Assembly: GCF_041296385.1 (NCBI RefSeq) | Contig: NW_027184085.1 | Span: 59,616,109-59,680,108 of the forward strand | Reading direction: 5' to 3' | From: Aphelocoma coerulescens | Lineage: Eukaryota > Chordata > Aves > Passeriformes > Corvidae | DNA length: 64,000 bases | In this document: positions 31,101 to 42,166 of the stretch, piece after piece | Position numbering within the stretch: position 1 is the first letter of the stretch | Layout of the letters: each line of letters starts with the position of its first letter | Position numbers and translations under genes: made by a program | The notes under the pieces: generated by a model | What the model was told of the DNA's origin: nothing | The model's input: the letters and a program-made list of their open reading frames with translations, nothing else | Database searches by the model: none

Positions 31101-31904
31101 GCGGAAGCCTGCATTGAGCAGGAACTGTCCTTGCCAGAAGACAGGAACGACCAGGATGTCTTCGAAGCGGAAGCCTGCATTGAGCAGGAGCTCTCCCCAG
31201 AAGAAGCCGGTAGCTACCTTGAGCTCTCCGATTGGGATGAATCCATTGCGGATGAGCTCTCCCTAGGAGAAGGCAGCAGCTACCTAGAAGTTTCTGACTG
31301 GGAAGAAGGCACGGAGAAAGGCCTTTCTCAAGGAGAAGTCGGTAGCTCCCAAAATCTCTCTGACTGGGAGGAATACAGCGAGCATGTGCTGTCCCATGGA
31401 GATGTGGGTAGCTACCAAGAAGTGTCTGATTGGGAAGAGTCCATTGACCAGGAGCTTTCTGAAGAGGAAGACTCTGTTGGCCAGGAGGTTTGCAAAGGGA
31501 ATGGCAAGAGACCTTCAGCTCAGTCCAGCTGGGAAAATGACAGCGACCGAGACCTGATGCAGGACAGCTGGGAACAGAACATCGGGGACAAGCCCTTGCT
31601 GCAGGAGGAGGACGAGTGGGATGGAGTGAGCCTCCTGGAGCTCCGTGAAGAGGACAGAGAGCTGGGAGGTTTGGCAGGAGGCAGGCTCCCAGTGCCTGCC
31701 CCTCGCGAGGCCTGGGTTGAGCATGGGCCATCTGAGCCGTGCCCCCAAGTGCCGCTCTGTGCCTCGCCTCCCCAGCTGGGAGCCCAGGCCCTCAGCCAGC
31801 AGCTGAGTCCCCGCAAGAAACGTCCCTCCCGCCTCGGGCGGGCGCTGCGGATGCTGCGCAGCCTCTTCCGCTGCCCCTGCCTGGCGCCACAGCCCGAGGA
31901 TTAG
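28191..31904 (+). CDS. Copy 4: acidic tandem-repeat protein, 1237 aa, mosaic copy
   Basis: Residues 1 to about 430 match copy 5 (Ser94, codons CTTCCCCAG at KLPQ, Arg286, Ser430). From the first central repeat on it matches copy 3 exactly in repeat order, including IGQELS, EHDLS, DKNDQ and EHVLSHGD. The switch lies between 29479 and 29681. The docking-type helix is at 29268-29330. The frame is open and the C-terminal basic/CPC segment is intact, so the exchange did not harm the ORF. Confidence 0.85.
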   Translation: MNPNSQPPSPLPGWLPDQALSGQWLGAGGSSGLPLSDTEDEGAFVNMDQEWEYHSDQELSQWGGLSGQELCLWEEMTVREFYQGQEAATMQEVSPWGVVTHQELHQREVGMKVPWGDGTQQELYYGEESVTVQELYPWEEEDELWQDLSQWEEDLPCQELSQWEGEGQQELSPLEEDVRGHLHMYQWEGDKRHPELPQVGDNRDKELSGGKDYNVQELPQWEKDRSDQKLPQWEGSVSRQGLPQWAEGASYKVWDKPLYPEKDEDAQEGPASPSSVGTQVAGEAARELPSASPGPGSPREDELAAAAAPAGAAEEEQPPEPLPAEVEKAPASPGLTEEVPWAAPESPVPAPRSPPGYSQSLLDLAWHISHEVVREAVLEAQASGQQPEEQRDLEQSTVAELEAAAPEQKQESLISALHSPCCSPSPSPSSLGAQALSEQQEEADRGSVLAEKETEERDSAGKLELSQCKDEENTELTQKETSKYQEGSQGEACMEQELSLEDRNDQDIFQGEACIGQELSLEKDRNDQDVFEAEACIEQESSLEEDRNDQDVLQGKACIEQEPSLEEDRNDQCVFQGEACIEQELSLEKDRNDQDVFQGEACIEQELSLEKDRNDQDVFQDEACIEQYLSLEKDRNDQDVFEAEACIEQELSHKDRNDQDAFQGEACIEQELSLPEDRNDQDVFRGEACIEQELSLEDRNDQDVLQGEACIEQEPSLKEDRNDQYAFQGEACIEQQLSLEKDRNDQDVLQGEACIEQELSLEEDRNDQYAFQEEACIEHDLSLEKDRNDQDVFEAEACIEQELSLPEDRNDQDVLQGEACIEQELSLEKDKNDQDVFEAEACIEQEPSLKEDRNDQDVLQGEACIEQDLSLEKDRNDQDVLQGEACIEQELSLGKDRNDQDVFQGEACIEQELSLEKDRNDQDVLQGEACIEQEPSLKEDRNDQCVFQGEACIEQELSLEKDRNDQDVFEAEACIEQELSLPEDRNDQDVFEAEACIEQELSPEEAGSYLELSDWDESIADELSLGEGSSYLEVSDWEEGTEKGLSQGEVGSSQNLSDWEEYSEHVLSHGDVGSYQEVSDWEESIDQELSEEEDSVGQEVCKGNGKRPSAQSSWENDSDRDLMQDSWEQNIGDKPLLQEEDEWDGVSLLELREEDRELGGLAGGRLPVPAPREAWVEHGPSEPCPQVPLCASPPQLGAQALSQQLSPRKKRPSRLGRALRMLRSLFRCPCLAPQPED
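29658..31196 (+). repeat. Copy 4 coding minisatellite: 23 repeats plus partial
   Basis: Identical repeat order to copy 3: 503 residues to 31166, then the 10-residue partial. Confidence 0.95.
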
Positions 31905-32138
31905 GGCTGTGGCCGGCGCCAGCCCAGGCCCCCTGGACGGCAGCTGGCTGGCAGCCTGCCCCACATCCTGGGGGAGCCACACGGGCCGCCTTTGCCTGGA
32001 CATGTCCCTGCAGCCTCAGCAATCCCTGGCTGCTTTGGAGCATCGCAAGCCACTCTCCCCAAGAGCCAGCCTCAAGCCAGTATCCACGTGGGACACTTGG
32101 TGCCAGGTGGCTCAGCGGTGAAGGCCAGACACTCATCG

Positions 32139-32388
32139 GGGTGGGAAGAGACCTCGAAAGTCATCCAGTCCCACCGTCACCCTGGCATCACCATCATCAC
32201 CCTGAAACCATGGCCCCAAGTGCCACATCCAGACAAGACTTGAACACTTCCAGAGACAGTGACTCTACCACCTCCCTGAGCAACTTCTTGCAATCAATTC
32301 CTGACCACTCTGTCAGGGAAAAGTTAGTTGGCATATTTAATCTGCACCTCCCCTGCTGGAATCCAAGGCCATTTCCTCTCATCCTGAA
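32139..32388 (-). mobile_element. CR1 LINE 3'-end fragment (unit 4)
   Basis: Same insertion; sequence as unit 3. Confidence 0.85.
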
Positions 32389-32534
32389 AGGACTACATGC
32401 TGATCCTTTGGGATTTTATCCATGAGGAATGGGCACAGACAGGAGGTATTGCTCCCAGGACTCCACTGCACGACTTCACCAAACAATTCTTCCACAACAG
32501 AGGGAAGTTGGCTTCAAGAAATAGTGGCAGTAGT

Positions 32535-33095
32535 AAAAAAAAAATAACCAAAACACCCAAAAAAACCCACAAAACACACCAAAAAAAAATCCACAAAAAG
32601 AAAAATAATAGGAATAGGACTAATAAGAATACAAAGAAGACGGAGAAAATGAAGAAATAGTGGTAGTAAATAAGAAAAAGAATTAAGCTTAAGAATAAGA
32701 ACAAGAAAAAAAGTATAATAAGAATGAGAATAAGAGTGAGAATAAGAGTAAGAATAAGAATAGGATTAAGGATAAGAATAAGGAAAAGAAAAAACAATAA
32801 GAAAAAGAAGAGGAAAAGGCATAAGAATAAGAATAAAAATAAGAATAACAAAAAGAAAAAATAAGAATATGAATAAGGAGAAGAATAAGAATAGAAACAA
32901 GACAAAGAAAAAAGAATAAATATAAGAATAAGTTAATGTAGAAGAAGAAAGAGGAGTAAAAGTAAATACTAAGAAGAAGGAGAAGAAGAATGGGGATCAG
33001 AAGAAGAAGAAGAAGAAGAGGCTAAAGAAGAAGATTAAATAGTAGTAGTAACAAATTATTATTATTATTATTATTATTATTATAACAATAATATC
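32535..33095 (+). repeat. A/G-rich simple sequence with (TTA)n (unit 4)
   Basis: Same length as in unit 3, supporting a very recent common origin of units 3 and 4 here. Confidence 0.9.
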
Positions 33096-33115
33096 AAGTT
33101 AAAATACACATCCAC

Positions 33116-33723
33116 TGTGGGAGTGTGTTTGTTTAGTTCAGTCCGGGTCTCCCCGCTATGTTCTGTAAGTTTGGTGTACCCCAGTTGGCACCCCCCCCTG
33201 TTTTATTTAAATCACCCTGTCTGTCATTTTTATCTCCTCCCAGGACCCTGTCTGTCACTCTGCCACCCCTCCCAGGCTTCTGGAAAGTTCTAGCCAGGGG
33301 GCCAGGTGATTAGTCCTGGGAAAGGAGTCCCTCCCTTCCCCTGTTATAGTTGGTTCCCTTATGCGTCCCTCATTCTGCTTGCCGCACCCTTCCCTTCCCT
33401 GCTTGGTTGTTCTGTACAGCCCCCTCCATGCCCCCCCCGCCATAAAATGCCCCGGCGCGCCATCGGCAGGTGCTCTGGGTTGGGCACCCCTGGTGGTTGA
33501 GGTCCCCTCGTTCGGAGGACCAATAAACTTTCTGGATTTCACCCAACTCTGAGCCTGCCCCCTTCCTCCGCCGTCTGCCTGCATCGCCGCGGTGCCTTGG
33601 ACGGACCCACGAGCCAGACCTCTGATCCCTCCGATATCAGAGGCTGGTCCCCGTTGCCTGCTGTGTCCCGAGCTGACCGGGCTGAGTGGGAACTGTTCCC
33701 AGAGGACACAACGGCAATCCACA
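33116..33723 (+). mobile_element. Solo LTR, sense (unit 4)
   Basis: 608 bp, TGTGG start intact; AATAAA at 33522. Confidence 0.75.
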
Positions 33724-33733
33724 CATCCTCTAG

Positions 33734-34900
33734 CATCACAGAAAGGTTCAATTTGGGAAGGACCTCAAAAATCAATCATCTAGTTCCAACAGATTCTCTT
33801 CTGCTCTCTTTCTCTCTCTCGGAGACCTAGTTCCTATTTCTTTCTATCTCTCTCCTTGACAATTCTTGTTAAATAGAATCCACCTTAAATAAAATCTGTA
33901 TGTTGTCCTCATGTGGTCTCATTTGAACCTTAATTTGGGCAGAGGCATCTCTCCCTAATCCAATCCTAACAGTTATTAAATGAGTATCACTCTGCTTCAT
34001 CTCATTGTTTCACTTCAGGCAAACCTGACAAATTTCTCTCTTCCAGGGAGGGGGCGTCCACAGAGCCTCTGGGAAACCTATGCCAATGCCTCACCAGCCT
34101 CACCGAAAAGAATTTCTTCCTGATATTTAATCCCTACCTCTTTCAGTTCAAGGCCATTGCCCTTTCTTCTAGCACTACATATCCCGGTGAAAAGTCTCTC
34201 TCCATCATTCTTGTAGGGGGCCCTTTTAGGTACCGGCAAGGGTTCTAAGGTTTCCCTGGGGTCTTCTCTTCTCCAGGCTAAACAACGCTAACACTCCCAA
34301 CCTGTCTTCAAAGCACAGCTTCTCCAACCCTGTTAGGAGCCCTCAGTCGCTCTCCTCTGAACTCATTCGAACAGGCCCGCATCCCTTATCCTGGGGCCCC
34401 CAGACACAGATGTAGTGGTCCAGGTGAGATCTCAACAAATGGACTAGAGGGCCACAATTACCTGCCTTGACCTGCAGCTCTTTGCTCCTTTCCATGCAGC
34501 TCAGCCCACGCGTGGCTTTTTGGGCTGGCAGCACACATTGCTGGCTCACGCCAAGCTTCTCCTCCATCAGCACCCCCAAGTCCTTCTCCTCAGCCCCTGC
34601 CCCACTCAGCTTCCTGTCCCCTGCAAACCCCGTGCTGAGGGGGAGCTCCATCCACTCTCTGTGTCGCTGGCAAAGCCATTCAAGAGCCCCAGGGCCAAGG
34701 CCAGAGCCCTGATGGATGCTCCTCGTCCCCAGCCTCCACCTGGACAAGGAGCCACTGACCACAGCTCCCCAGCTGCCTCCATCTGGCCAATTCTTCATGT
34801 CCTGCATAGCCCACCCTCCAAAGCCACGGCTGTGCAGTGTGGGCCTTGAGGTGTCGTGTGGCACCGTGTCCAAAGCCTCACAGGGCTTCTGGGCACATCA
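33734..34900 (-). mobile_element. CR1 fragment split by old LTR remnant (unit 4)
   Basis: LTR remnant at about 33791-34040; reverse-transcriptase remains on the minus strand at 34343-34873. Confidence 0.85.
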
Positions 34901-34919
34901 GGATTGTCGGAGACTGAAA

Positions 34920-36724
34920 TGTTATGGGTAATGACTTAACCATTGTTACGAAGGAGTTTTGCCCATGATGGCAAAACTGTATCAAGAGGCTGAGACTACC
35001 CAAGCCCACCTCTCCTTCACCTGACTGCAGCTTTGGGCTGGGACTTAAGCTGCCTAACAGAACTTGAGCTACCATAAAGGCGACATTAGTGTTCAATTAC
35101 CTCTGGTCCAGCAACAAGGAAACAAGACTAAGGGAGGAGAATGTACCCACAAGAAAGCCAAACGCAGAAGCTGTCCTGAAAATCAGCTTGGGCTGGATTC
35201 AGCCTGGGGAGGCCATAGCCCACAGGCTCATCTGCTGAGGCCAGGTTTGCACACACTCCCTGTCTTGGTTTGAAAGACAGCTGTCTGCTAAGGAAGGCAG
35301 GGGCCTCCCTTGGAATGGCAGATGCAACCCCCCTTCCCTCCGAGTTCTTCTCATGATGAAATCAAGGGGCTTTTAGGCAAAGATGTGGGAAAATAGGAAT
35401 AACAGTTCTTTACTAGGAGATAGCTCTATGTGCAGAAGCAGTCAAACAAACAAACAATAACTCTGGCAGGAAGAGCAAACAATCCCAAACCCAGTGCCAG
35501 CCTTCTGGGCTGTCAGGCCCTTTCCCCTCGGGTGCAGTTCCGCTCGCAGCCGGCAGGGGCGCTGGCGGCTCCCGGTGAGCAGGGCAGGTGCGATGGTTCC
35601 CCCGCGGCTGCAGGGGACGCTCCGGAGCGAGCTCGGGGAGCACGCGGCACCGGTGGCCTGGCACCCCGGGAAGGGATGGGACAAAGGCTTCGCAAACCCC
35701 CCGGGCAGCCGATCCCGGTGTCCGGCCGGACCCTCGGGAACAGCAGGCTCGAATGGCAGGCTGGAATGGCAGGTTGGAATGGCAGGGACAAGCACAAATC
35801 CTGGCTGGCAGACGAGATGTATCCAAACTGCAGAGCTGCACTGGGAACCCCCCACAGGTCTGGGCAGGCAGGATGAGCAGGGCTACAAGGTAGCCAAGGC
35901 TCGAAGCAATGCTGGGGGCAGGGCGGCCACGGCCCAGCTCCCAGAGGGGCAGGGAGGGCGGGCTTCTGATCCCGGGCTTTCTCTGGAAGAAGGAAAAGCA
36001 GCCAAAGATAGCAGCCTCCCTCTCTGTCCAAGTGCCGGGACCGACTGTCCACACAGCCAGGTGAACCAAAGAGTAGCCAGATGCACCCCACCCCCCTAGC
36101 CAGCTCTTTTTTCTGAAGTATGCAGCCATTTGTCCCCCTAGCAACACATATGGGGAAAATTCCTTTAACAGAAAAAAAACCCAGGAGAGCTCCTAAAACC
36201 CCAACACTCCCCCACAACCAAGAAGGGAGGAGGAGAGTTTTGGGGCTGTGGCGTTACCTCTGGTCAGAGGCACTGAACACCCATCCTCCCGCACACAAAC
36301 TGGCTCAGCTCTAAAACCCCCCACCCTGGGAAGGCCACATCCGTGAGAAATTCACATGACGGGCAGCTGAGCAGGTGTCACAATCCATCCAAGACCCCCA
36401 AAGCGCTCCCCAGACTCATTGCTGAGGCCTCGCAGCAGAGCATCACACTTGATGCAAAGGGATACAACAGATCCAGACTCTGTTGCCAGAGACTGTGTCA
36501 AACTTGCCCCCCACCAGGGCAGGTACCTGGGCGTTCCCACCTGGCCCAAATGTACGTCAATCCTCCCAACTCCATGTTTCCAGGGAACCCTTACCGCCAA
36601 GAAACCCTGATGCAGAGCATCAACAGAATGCCATTGGCATCCTCAGAGTGGTGATGTTTTCTAATCCGTCTCTGTCACTCTCTTTGTCTGCCCCCACCTC
36701 TTTTCTATTTCTTTCTCTTTCTAG

Positions 36725-36755
<31 letters not shown>

Positions 36756-36839
36756 CTTTACTGATAAATAAAACCCATACTACTGACTTTGGCATATGGC
36801 CTCATTTGCACCTTAATTCAGGCAGAAGCCTTTCTGACA
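34920..36839 (+). mobile_element. Older interrupted LTR (unit 4)
   Basis: Halves at 34920-35260 and 36207-36839. Confidence 0.6.
35261..36206 (-). mobile_element. Nested solo LTR, antisense (unit 4)
   Basis: 946 bp with CTCCC on both sides. Confidence 0.8.
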
Positions 36840-36950
36840 ATTTTAATGATGGGATCATAAGAAGGGTCTAGAAGCCCGCAAGCCTGGGGGCTGCTCCATG
36901 CCACTTCCAGTGGCTTCAGCTGTCGAAGGGCTGCCAGGTGTGGCCCTTTG

Positions 36951-37089
36951 TGACACAGGCGCCTTGTGTCAGGGCCCTGGATGATGCGGCACATTGTGGT
37001 GCCCAGAGGCCCTTGTGACACGGTAGAGCCCCGCCCTGCCCTGCCAGGGGGTATCTAAGGGGCGCAGAGCCCTGGGGAGCCCAGTCCCG
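36951..37089 (+). promoter_or_regulatory. Promoter of copy 5
   Basis: Palindrome at 36951-36971, GC box, and TATA-like box at 37052. Confidence 0.6.
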
Positions 37090-37167
37090 CCAGAGCCGCT
37101 CTCGCAGGAGGAAGCAGCTCCCGGGATTCCTGTGCGTCACACAAGGTCAGACGTGAAGGAGGACAAC

Positions 37168-40100
37168 ATGAACCCCAACTCACAGCCCCCCAGCCCCTTG
37201 CCCGGCTGGCTGCCAGACCAGGCCCTCAGTGGGCAGTGGCTGGGGGCAGGCGGCAGCTCAGGCCTGCCCCTGTCGGACACTGAGGACGAGGGGGCCTTTG
37301 TCAACATGGACCAAGAGTGGGAATACCACTCGGATCAAGAGCTTTCCCAGTGGGGAGGCCTTAGCGGCCAAGAACTTTGCCTCTGGGAAGAAATGACAGT
37401 CCGAGAGTTTTACCAAGGGCAAGAAGCAGCGACCATGCAGGAAGTTTCCCCATGGGGAGTTGTGACACACCAAGAGTTGCATCAGAGGGAAGTAGGTATG
37501 AAAGTCCCGTGGGGGGATGGCACACAGCAAGAGCTGTACTACGGGGAAGAAAGCGTGACAGTCCAGGAGCTGTACCCATGGGAGGAAGAGGATGAGCTAT
37601 GGCAAGATTTGTCCCAGTGGGAAGAAGACCTGCCATGCCAAGAGCTGTCCCAGTGGGAAGGGGAGGGACAGCAGGAACTGTCTCCTTTGGAAGAAGATGT
37701 GCGAGGCCACCTGCACATGTACCAATGGGAAGGAGACAAGAGACACCCAGAGTTGCCCCAAGTGGGAGACAACAGGGACAAGGAGCTATCAGGAGGAAAA
37801 GACTACAATGTCCAGGAGCTACCCCAGTGGGAAAAAGACAGGAGTGACCAAAAGCTTCCCCAGTGGGAAGGAAGTGTCAGCAGGCAGGGGCTGCCCCAAT
37901 GGGCAGAAGGTGCCAGTTACAAGGTCTGGGACAAACCCTTGTACCCAGAGAAGGATGAGGATGCCCAGGAGGGGCCCGCCTCTCCCAGCAGCGTGGGCAC
38001 CCAGGTGGCAGGAGAGGCAGCCCGTGAGCTGCCCAGCGCCTCTCCTGGCCCGGGGAGTCCCAGAGAGGATGAGCTGGCAGCCGCTGCTGCTCCAGCTGGA
38101 GCTGCTGAGGAGGAGCAGCCCCCCGAGCCTCTGCCTGCCGAGGTGGAAAAGGCACCAGCTTCTCCTGGCCTCACGGAGGAGGTGCCATGGGCAGCGCCAG
38201 AGAGCCCAGTCCCTGCTCCACGCAGCCCCCCAGGCTACAGCCAGTCTCTGCTGGACTTGGCGTGGCACATCAGCCATGAGGTAGTGCGAGAGGCTGTGCT
38301 TGAGGCCCAGGCATCTGGCCAGCAGCCAGAGGAACAGAGGGACCTGGAGCAAAGCACAGTTGCAGAACTAGAAGCAGCAGCTCCAGAACAAAAGCAAGAG
38401 AGCCTGATCTCTGCCCTGCACAGCCCCTGCTGCAGCCCCAGCCCCTCACCCAGCTCACTGGGAGCCCAAGCCCTCAGTGAGCAGCAAGAGGAGGCAGACA
38501 GGGGCTCAGTCCTTGCAGAGAAAGAGACTGAGGAGAGGGACTCGGCTGGGAAGCTTGAGCTTTCTCAGTGCAAAGATGAGGAAAACACAGAGCTGACCCA
38601 AAAAGAAACCAGCAAATACCAGGAAGGGTCCCAAGGGGAAGCCTGCATGGAGCAGGAGCTGCCCCTGGAAGAAGACAGGAACGACCGGGAGGGGTCCCAA
38701 GGGGAAGCCTGCATTGAGCAGGAGCTTTCCCTAGAAGACAGGAACGACCAGGATATATTCCAAGGGGAAGCCTGCATTGAGCAGGAGCTGTCCCTAGAAA
38801 AAGACAGGAATGACCAGGATGTATTCGAAGCGGAAGCCTGCATTGAGCAGGAATCGTCCTTGGAAGAAGACAGGAACGACCAGGATGTGCTCCAAGGCAA
38901 AGCCTGCATTGAGCAGGAACCGTCCTTGGAAGAAGACAGGAACGACCAGTGTGTGTTCCCAGGGGAAGCCTGCATTGAGCAGGAGCTGTCCCTAGAAAAA
39001 GACAGGAATGACCAGGATGTATTCCAAGATGAAGCCTGCATTGAGCAGTATCTATCCCTAGAAAAAGACAGGAACGACCAGGATGTCTTCGAAGCGGAAG
39101 CCTGCATTGAGCAGGAGCTGTCCCACAAAGACAGGAATGACCAGGATGCGTTCCAAGGAGAAGCCTGCATTGAGCAGGAACTGTCCTTGCCAGAAGACAG
39201 GAACGACCAGGATGTGTTCCGAGGGGAAGCCTGCATTGAGCAGGAGCTGTCCCTAGAAGACAGGAATGACCAGGATGTATTGCAAGGGGAAGCATGCATT
39301 GAGCAGGAACCGTCCTTGAAAGAAGACAGGAACGACCAGTATGCGTTCCAAGGGGAAGCCTGCATTGAGCAGCAGCTATCCCTAGAAAAAGACAGGAATG
39401 ACCAGGATGTATTGCAAGGGGAAGCCTGCATTGAGCAGGAACTGTCCTTGGAAGAAGACAGGAACGACCAGTATGCGTTCCAAGAAGAAGCCTGCATTGA
39501 GCAGGATCTATCCCTAGAAAAAGACAGGAATGACCAGGATGTATTCGAAGCGGAAGCCTGCATTGAGCAGGAACTGTCCTTGCCAGAAGACAGGAACGAC
39601 CAGGATGTATTGCAAGGGGAAGCCTGCATTGAGCAGGAGCTGTCCCTAGAAAAAGACAGGAATGACCAGGATGTATTCGAAGCGGAAGCCTGCATTGAGC
39701 AGGAACCGTCCTTGGAAGAAGACAGGAACGACCAGGATGTGCTCCAAGGCGAAGCCTGCATTGAGCAGGATCTATCCCTAGAAAAAGACAGGAATGACCA
39801 GGATGTATTGCAAGGGGAAGCCTGCATTGAGCAGGAGCTTTCCCTAGGAAAAGACAGGAATGACCAGGATGTATTCCAAGGGGAGGCCTGCATTGAGCAG
39901 GAGCTGTCCCTAGAAAAAGACAGGAATGACCAGGATGTATTGCAAGGGGAAGCCTGCATTGAGCAGGAACCGTCCTTGAAAGAAGACAGGAACGACCAGT
40001 GTGTGTTCCAAGGGGAAGCCTGCATTGAGCAGGAGCTTTCCCTAGAAAAAGACAGGAATGACCAGGATGTATTCGAAGCGGAAGCCTGCATTGAGCAGGA

Positions 40101-40947
40101 ACTGTCCTTGCCAGAAGACAGGAACGACCAGGATGTCTTCGAAGCGGAAGCCTGCATTGAGCAGGAACTGTCCTTGCAAGAAGACAGGAATGACCAGGAT
40201 GTATTGGAAGGGGAAGCCTGCATTGAGCAGGAGCTCTCCCGAGAAGAAGCCGGTAGCTACCACGAGCTCTCCGATTGGGATGAATCCACTGCAGATGAGC
40301 TCTCCCTAGGAGAAGGCAGCAGCTACCTAGAAGTTTCTGACTGGGAAGAAGGCACGGAGAAAGGCCTTTCTCAAGGAGAAGTCGGTAGCTCCCAAAATCT
40401 CTCTGACTGGGAGGAATACAGCGAGCATGAGCTGTCCCATGGAGATGTCGGTAGCTACCAAGAAGTGTCTGATTGGGAAGAGTCCATTGACCAAGAGCTT
40501 TCTGAAGAGGAAGACTCTGTTGGCCAGGAGGTTTGCAAAGGGAATGGCAAGAGACCTTCAGCTCAGTCCAGCTGGGAAAATGACAGCGACCGAGACCTGA
40601 TGCAGGACAGCTGGGAACAGAACATCGGGGACAAGCCCTTGCTGCAGGAGGAGGACGAGTGGGATGGAGTGAGCCTCCTGGAGCTCCGTGAAGAGGACAG
40701 AGAGCTGGGAGGTTTGGCAGGAGGCAGGCTCCCAGTGCCTGCCCCTCGCGAGGCCTGGGTTGAGCATGGGCCATCTGAGCCGTGCCCCCAAGTGCCGCTC
40801 TGTGCCTCGCCTCCCCAGCTGGGAGCCCAGGCCCTCAGCCAGCAGCTGAGTCCCCGCAAGAAACGTCCCTCCCGCCTCGGGCGGGCGCTGCGGATGCTGC
40901 GCAGCCTCTTCCGCTGCCCCTGCCTGGCGCCACAGCCCGAGGATTAG
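37168..40947 (+). CDS. Copy 5: acidic tandem-repeat protein, 1259 aa
   Basis: Closest to copy 2: 24 repeats, PLEED/REGSQ first repeat, CVFP in repeat 5, REEAGSYHELSDWDEST after the repeats. It differs from copy 2 by Ser94 and by the last full repeats, which end DVFE and DVLE (DVLE and DVLQ in copy 2). The docking-type helix is at 38245-38307. All segments, including RLGRALRMLRSLF and RCPCL, are intact. Confidence 0.85.
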   Translation: MNPNSQPPSPLPGWLPDQALSGQWLGAGGSSGLPLSDTEDEGAFVNMDQEWEYHSDQELSQWGGLSGQELCLWEEMTVREFYQGQEAATMQEVSPWGVVTHQELHQREVGMKVPWGDGTQQELYYGEESVTVQELYPWEEEDELWQDLSQWEEDLPCQELSQWEGEGQQELSPLEEDVRGHLHMYQWEGDKRHPELPQVGDNRDKELSGGKDYNVQELPQWEKDRSDQKLPQWEGSVSRQGLPQWAEGASYKVWDKPLYPEKDEDAQEGPASPSSVGTQVAGEAARELPSASPGPGSPREDELAAAAAPAGAAEEEQPPEPLPAEVEKAPASPGLTEEVPWAAPESPVPAPRSPPGYSQSLLDLAWHISHEVVREAVLEAQASGQQPEEQRDLEQSTVAELEAAAPEQKQESLISALHSPCCSPSPSPSSLGAQALSEQQEEADRGSVLAEKETEERDSAGKLELSQCKDEENTELTQKETSKYQEGSQGEACMEQELPLEEDRNDREGSQGEACIEQELSLEDRNDQDIFQGEACIEQELSLEKDRNDQDVFEAEACIEQESSLEEDRNDQDVLQGKACIEQEPSLEEDRNDQCVFPGEACIEQELSLEKDRNDQDVFQDEACIEQYLSLEKDRNDQDVFEAEACIEQELSHKDRNDQDAFQGEACIEQELSLPEDRNDQDVFRGEACIEQELSLEDRNDQDVLQGEACIEQEPSLKEDRNDQYAFQGEACIEQQLSLEKDRNDQDVLQGEACIEQELSLEEDRNDQYAFQEEACIEQDLSLEKDRNDQDVFEAEACIEQELSLPEDRNDQDVLQGEACIEQELSLEKDRNDQDVFEAEACIEQEPSLEEDRNDQDVLQGEACIEQDLSLEKDRNDQDVLQGEACIEQELSLGKDRNDQDVFQGEACIEQELSLEKDRNDQDVLQGEACIEQEPSLKEDRNDQCVFQGEACIEQELSLEKDRNDQDVFEAEACIEQELSLPEDRNDQDVFEAEACIEQELSLQEDRNDQDVLEGEACIEQELSREEAGSYHELSDWDESTADELSLGEGSSYLEVSDWEEGTEKGLSQGEVGSSQNLSDWEEYSEHELSHGDVGSYQEVSDWEESIDQELSEEEDSVGQEVCKGNGKRPSAQSSWENDSDRDLMQDSWEQNIGDKPLLQEEDEWDGVSLLELREEDRELGGLAGGRLPVPAPREAWVEHGPSEPCPQVPLCASPPQLGAQALSQQLSPRKKRPSRLGRALRMLRSLFRCPCLAPQPED
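38635..40239 (+). repeat. Copy 5 coding minisatellite: 24 repeats plus partial
   Basis: Twenty-one 22-residue and three 21-residue repeats (numbers 2, 8, 10), to 40209, then the partial. Confidence 0.95.
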
Positions 40948-41181
40948 GGCTGCGGCCGGCGCCAGCCCAGGCCCCCTGGACGGCAGCTGGCTGGCAGCCT
41001 GCCCCACATCCTGGGGGAGCCACACGGGCCGCCTTTGCCTGGACATGTCCCTGCAGCCTCAGCAATCCCTGGCTGCTTTGGAGCATCGCAAGCCACTCTC
41101 CCCAAGAGCCAGCCTCAAGCCAGTATCCACGTGGGACACTTGGTGCCAGGTGGCTCAGCGGTGAAGGCCAGACACTCATCG

Positions 41182-41431
41182 GGGTGGGAAGAGACCTCGA
41201 AAGTCATCCAGTCCCACCGTCACCCTGGCATCACCATCATCACCCTGAAACCATGGCCCCAAGTGCCACATCCAGACAAGACTTGAACACTTCCAGAGAC
41301 AGTGACTCTACCACCTCCCTGAGCAACTTCTTGCAATCAAGTCCTGACCACTCTGTCAGGGAAAAGTTAGTTGGCATATTTAATCTGCACCTCCCCTGCT
41401 GGAATCCAAGGCCATTTCCTCTCATCCTGAA
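41182..41431 (-). mobile_element. CR1 LINE 3'-end fragment (unit 5)
   Basis: Carries the AAGTCCTGACC variant shared with unit 2. Confidence 0.85.
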
Positions 41432-41577
41432 AGGACTACATGCTGATCCTTTGGGATTTTATCCATGAGGAATGGGCACAGACAGGAGGTATTGCTCCCA
41501 GGACTCCACTGCATGACTTCACCAAACAATTCTTCCACAACAGAGGGAAGTTGGCTTCAAGAAATAGTGGCAGTAGT

Positions 41578-42096
41578 AAAAAAAAAATAACCAAAACACC
41601 CAAAAAAACCCACAAAACACACCAAAAAAAATCCACAAAAAGAAAAATAATAGGAATAGGACTAATAAGAATACAAAGAAGACGGAGAAAATGAAGAAAT
41701 AGTGGTAGTAAATAAGAAAAAGAATTAAGCTTAAGAATAAGAACAAGAAAAAAAGTATAATAAGAATGAGAATAAGAGTGAGAATAAGAGTAAGAATAAG
41801 AATAGGATTAAGGATAAGAATAAGGAAAAGAAAAAACAATAAGAAAAAGAAGAGGAAAAGGCATAAGAATAAGAATAAAAATAAGAATAACAAAAAGAAA
41901 AAATAAGAATATGAATAAGGAGAAGAATAAGAATAGAAACAAGACAAAGAAAAAAGAATAAATATAAGAATAAGTTGATGTAGAAGAAGAAAGAGGAGTA
42001 AAAGTAAATACTAAGAAGAAGGAGAAGAAGAATGGGGATCAGAAGAAGAAGAAGAAGAAGAGGCTAAAGAAGAAGATTAAATAGTAGTAGTAACAA

Positions 42097-42135
<39 letters not shown>

Positions 42136-42146
42136 ACAATAATATC
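41578..42146 (+). repeat. A/G-rich simple sequence with long (TTA)n (unit 5)
   Basis: Long (TTA)n tract as in unit 2. Confidence 0.9.
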
Positions 42147-42166
42147 AAGTTAAAATACACATCCAC

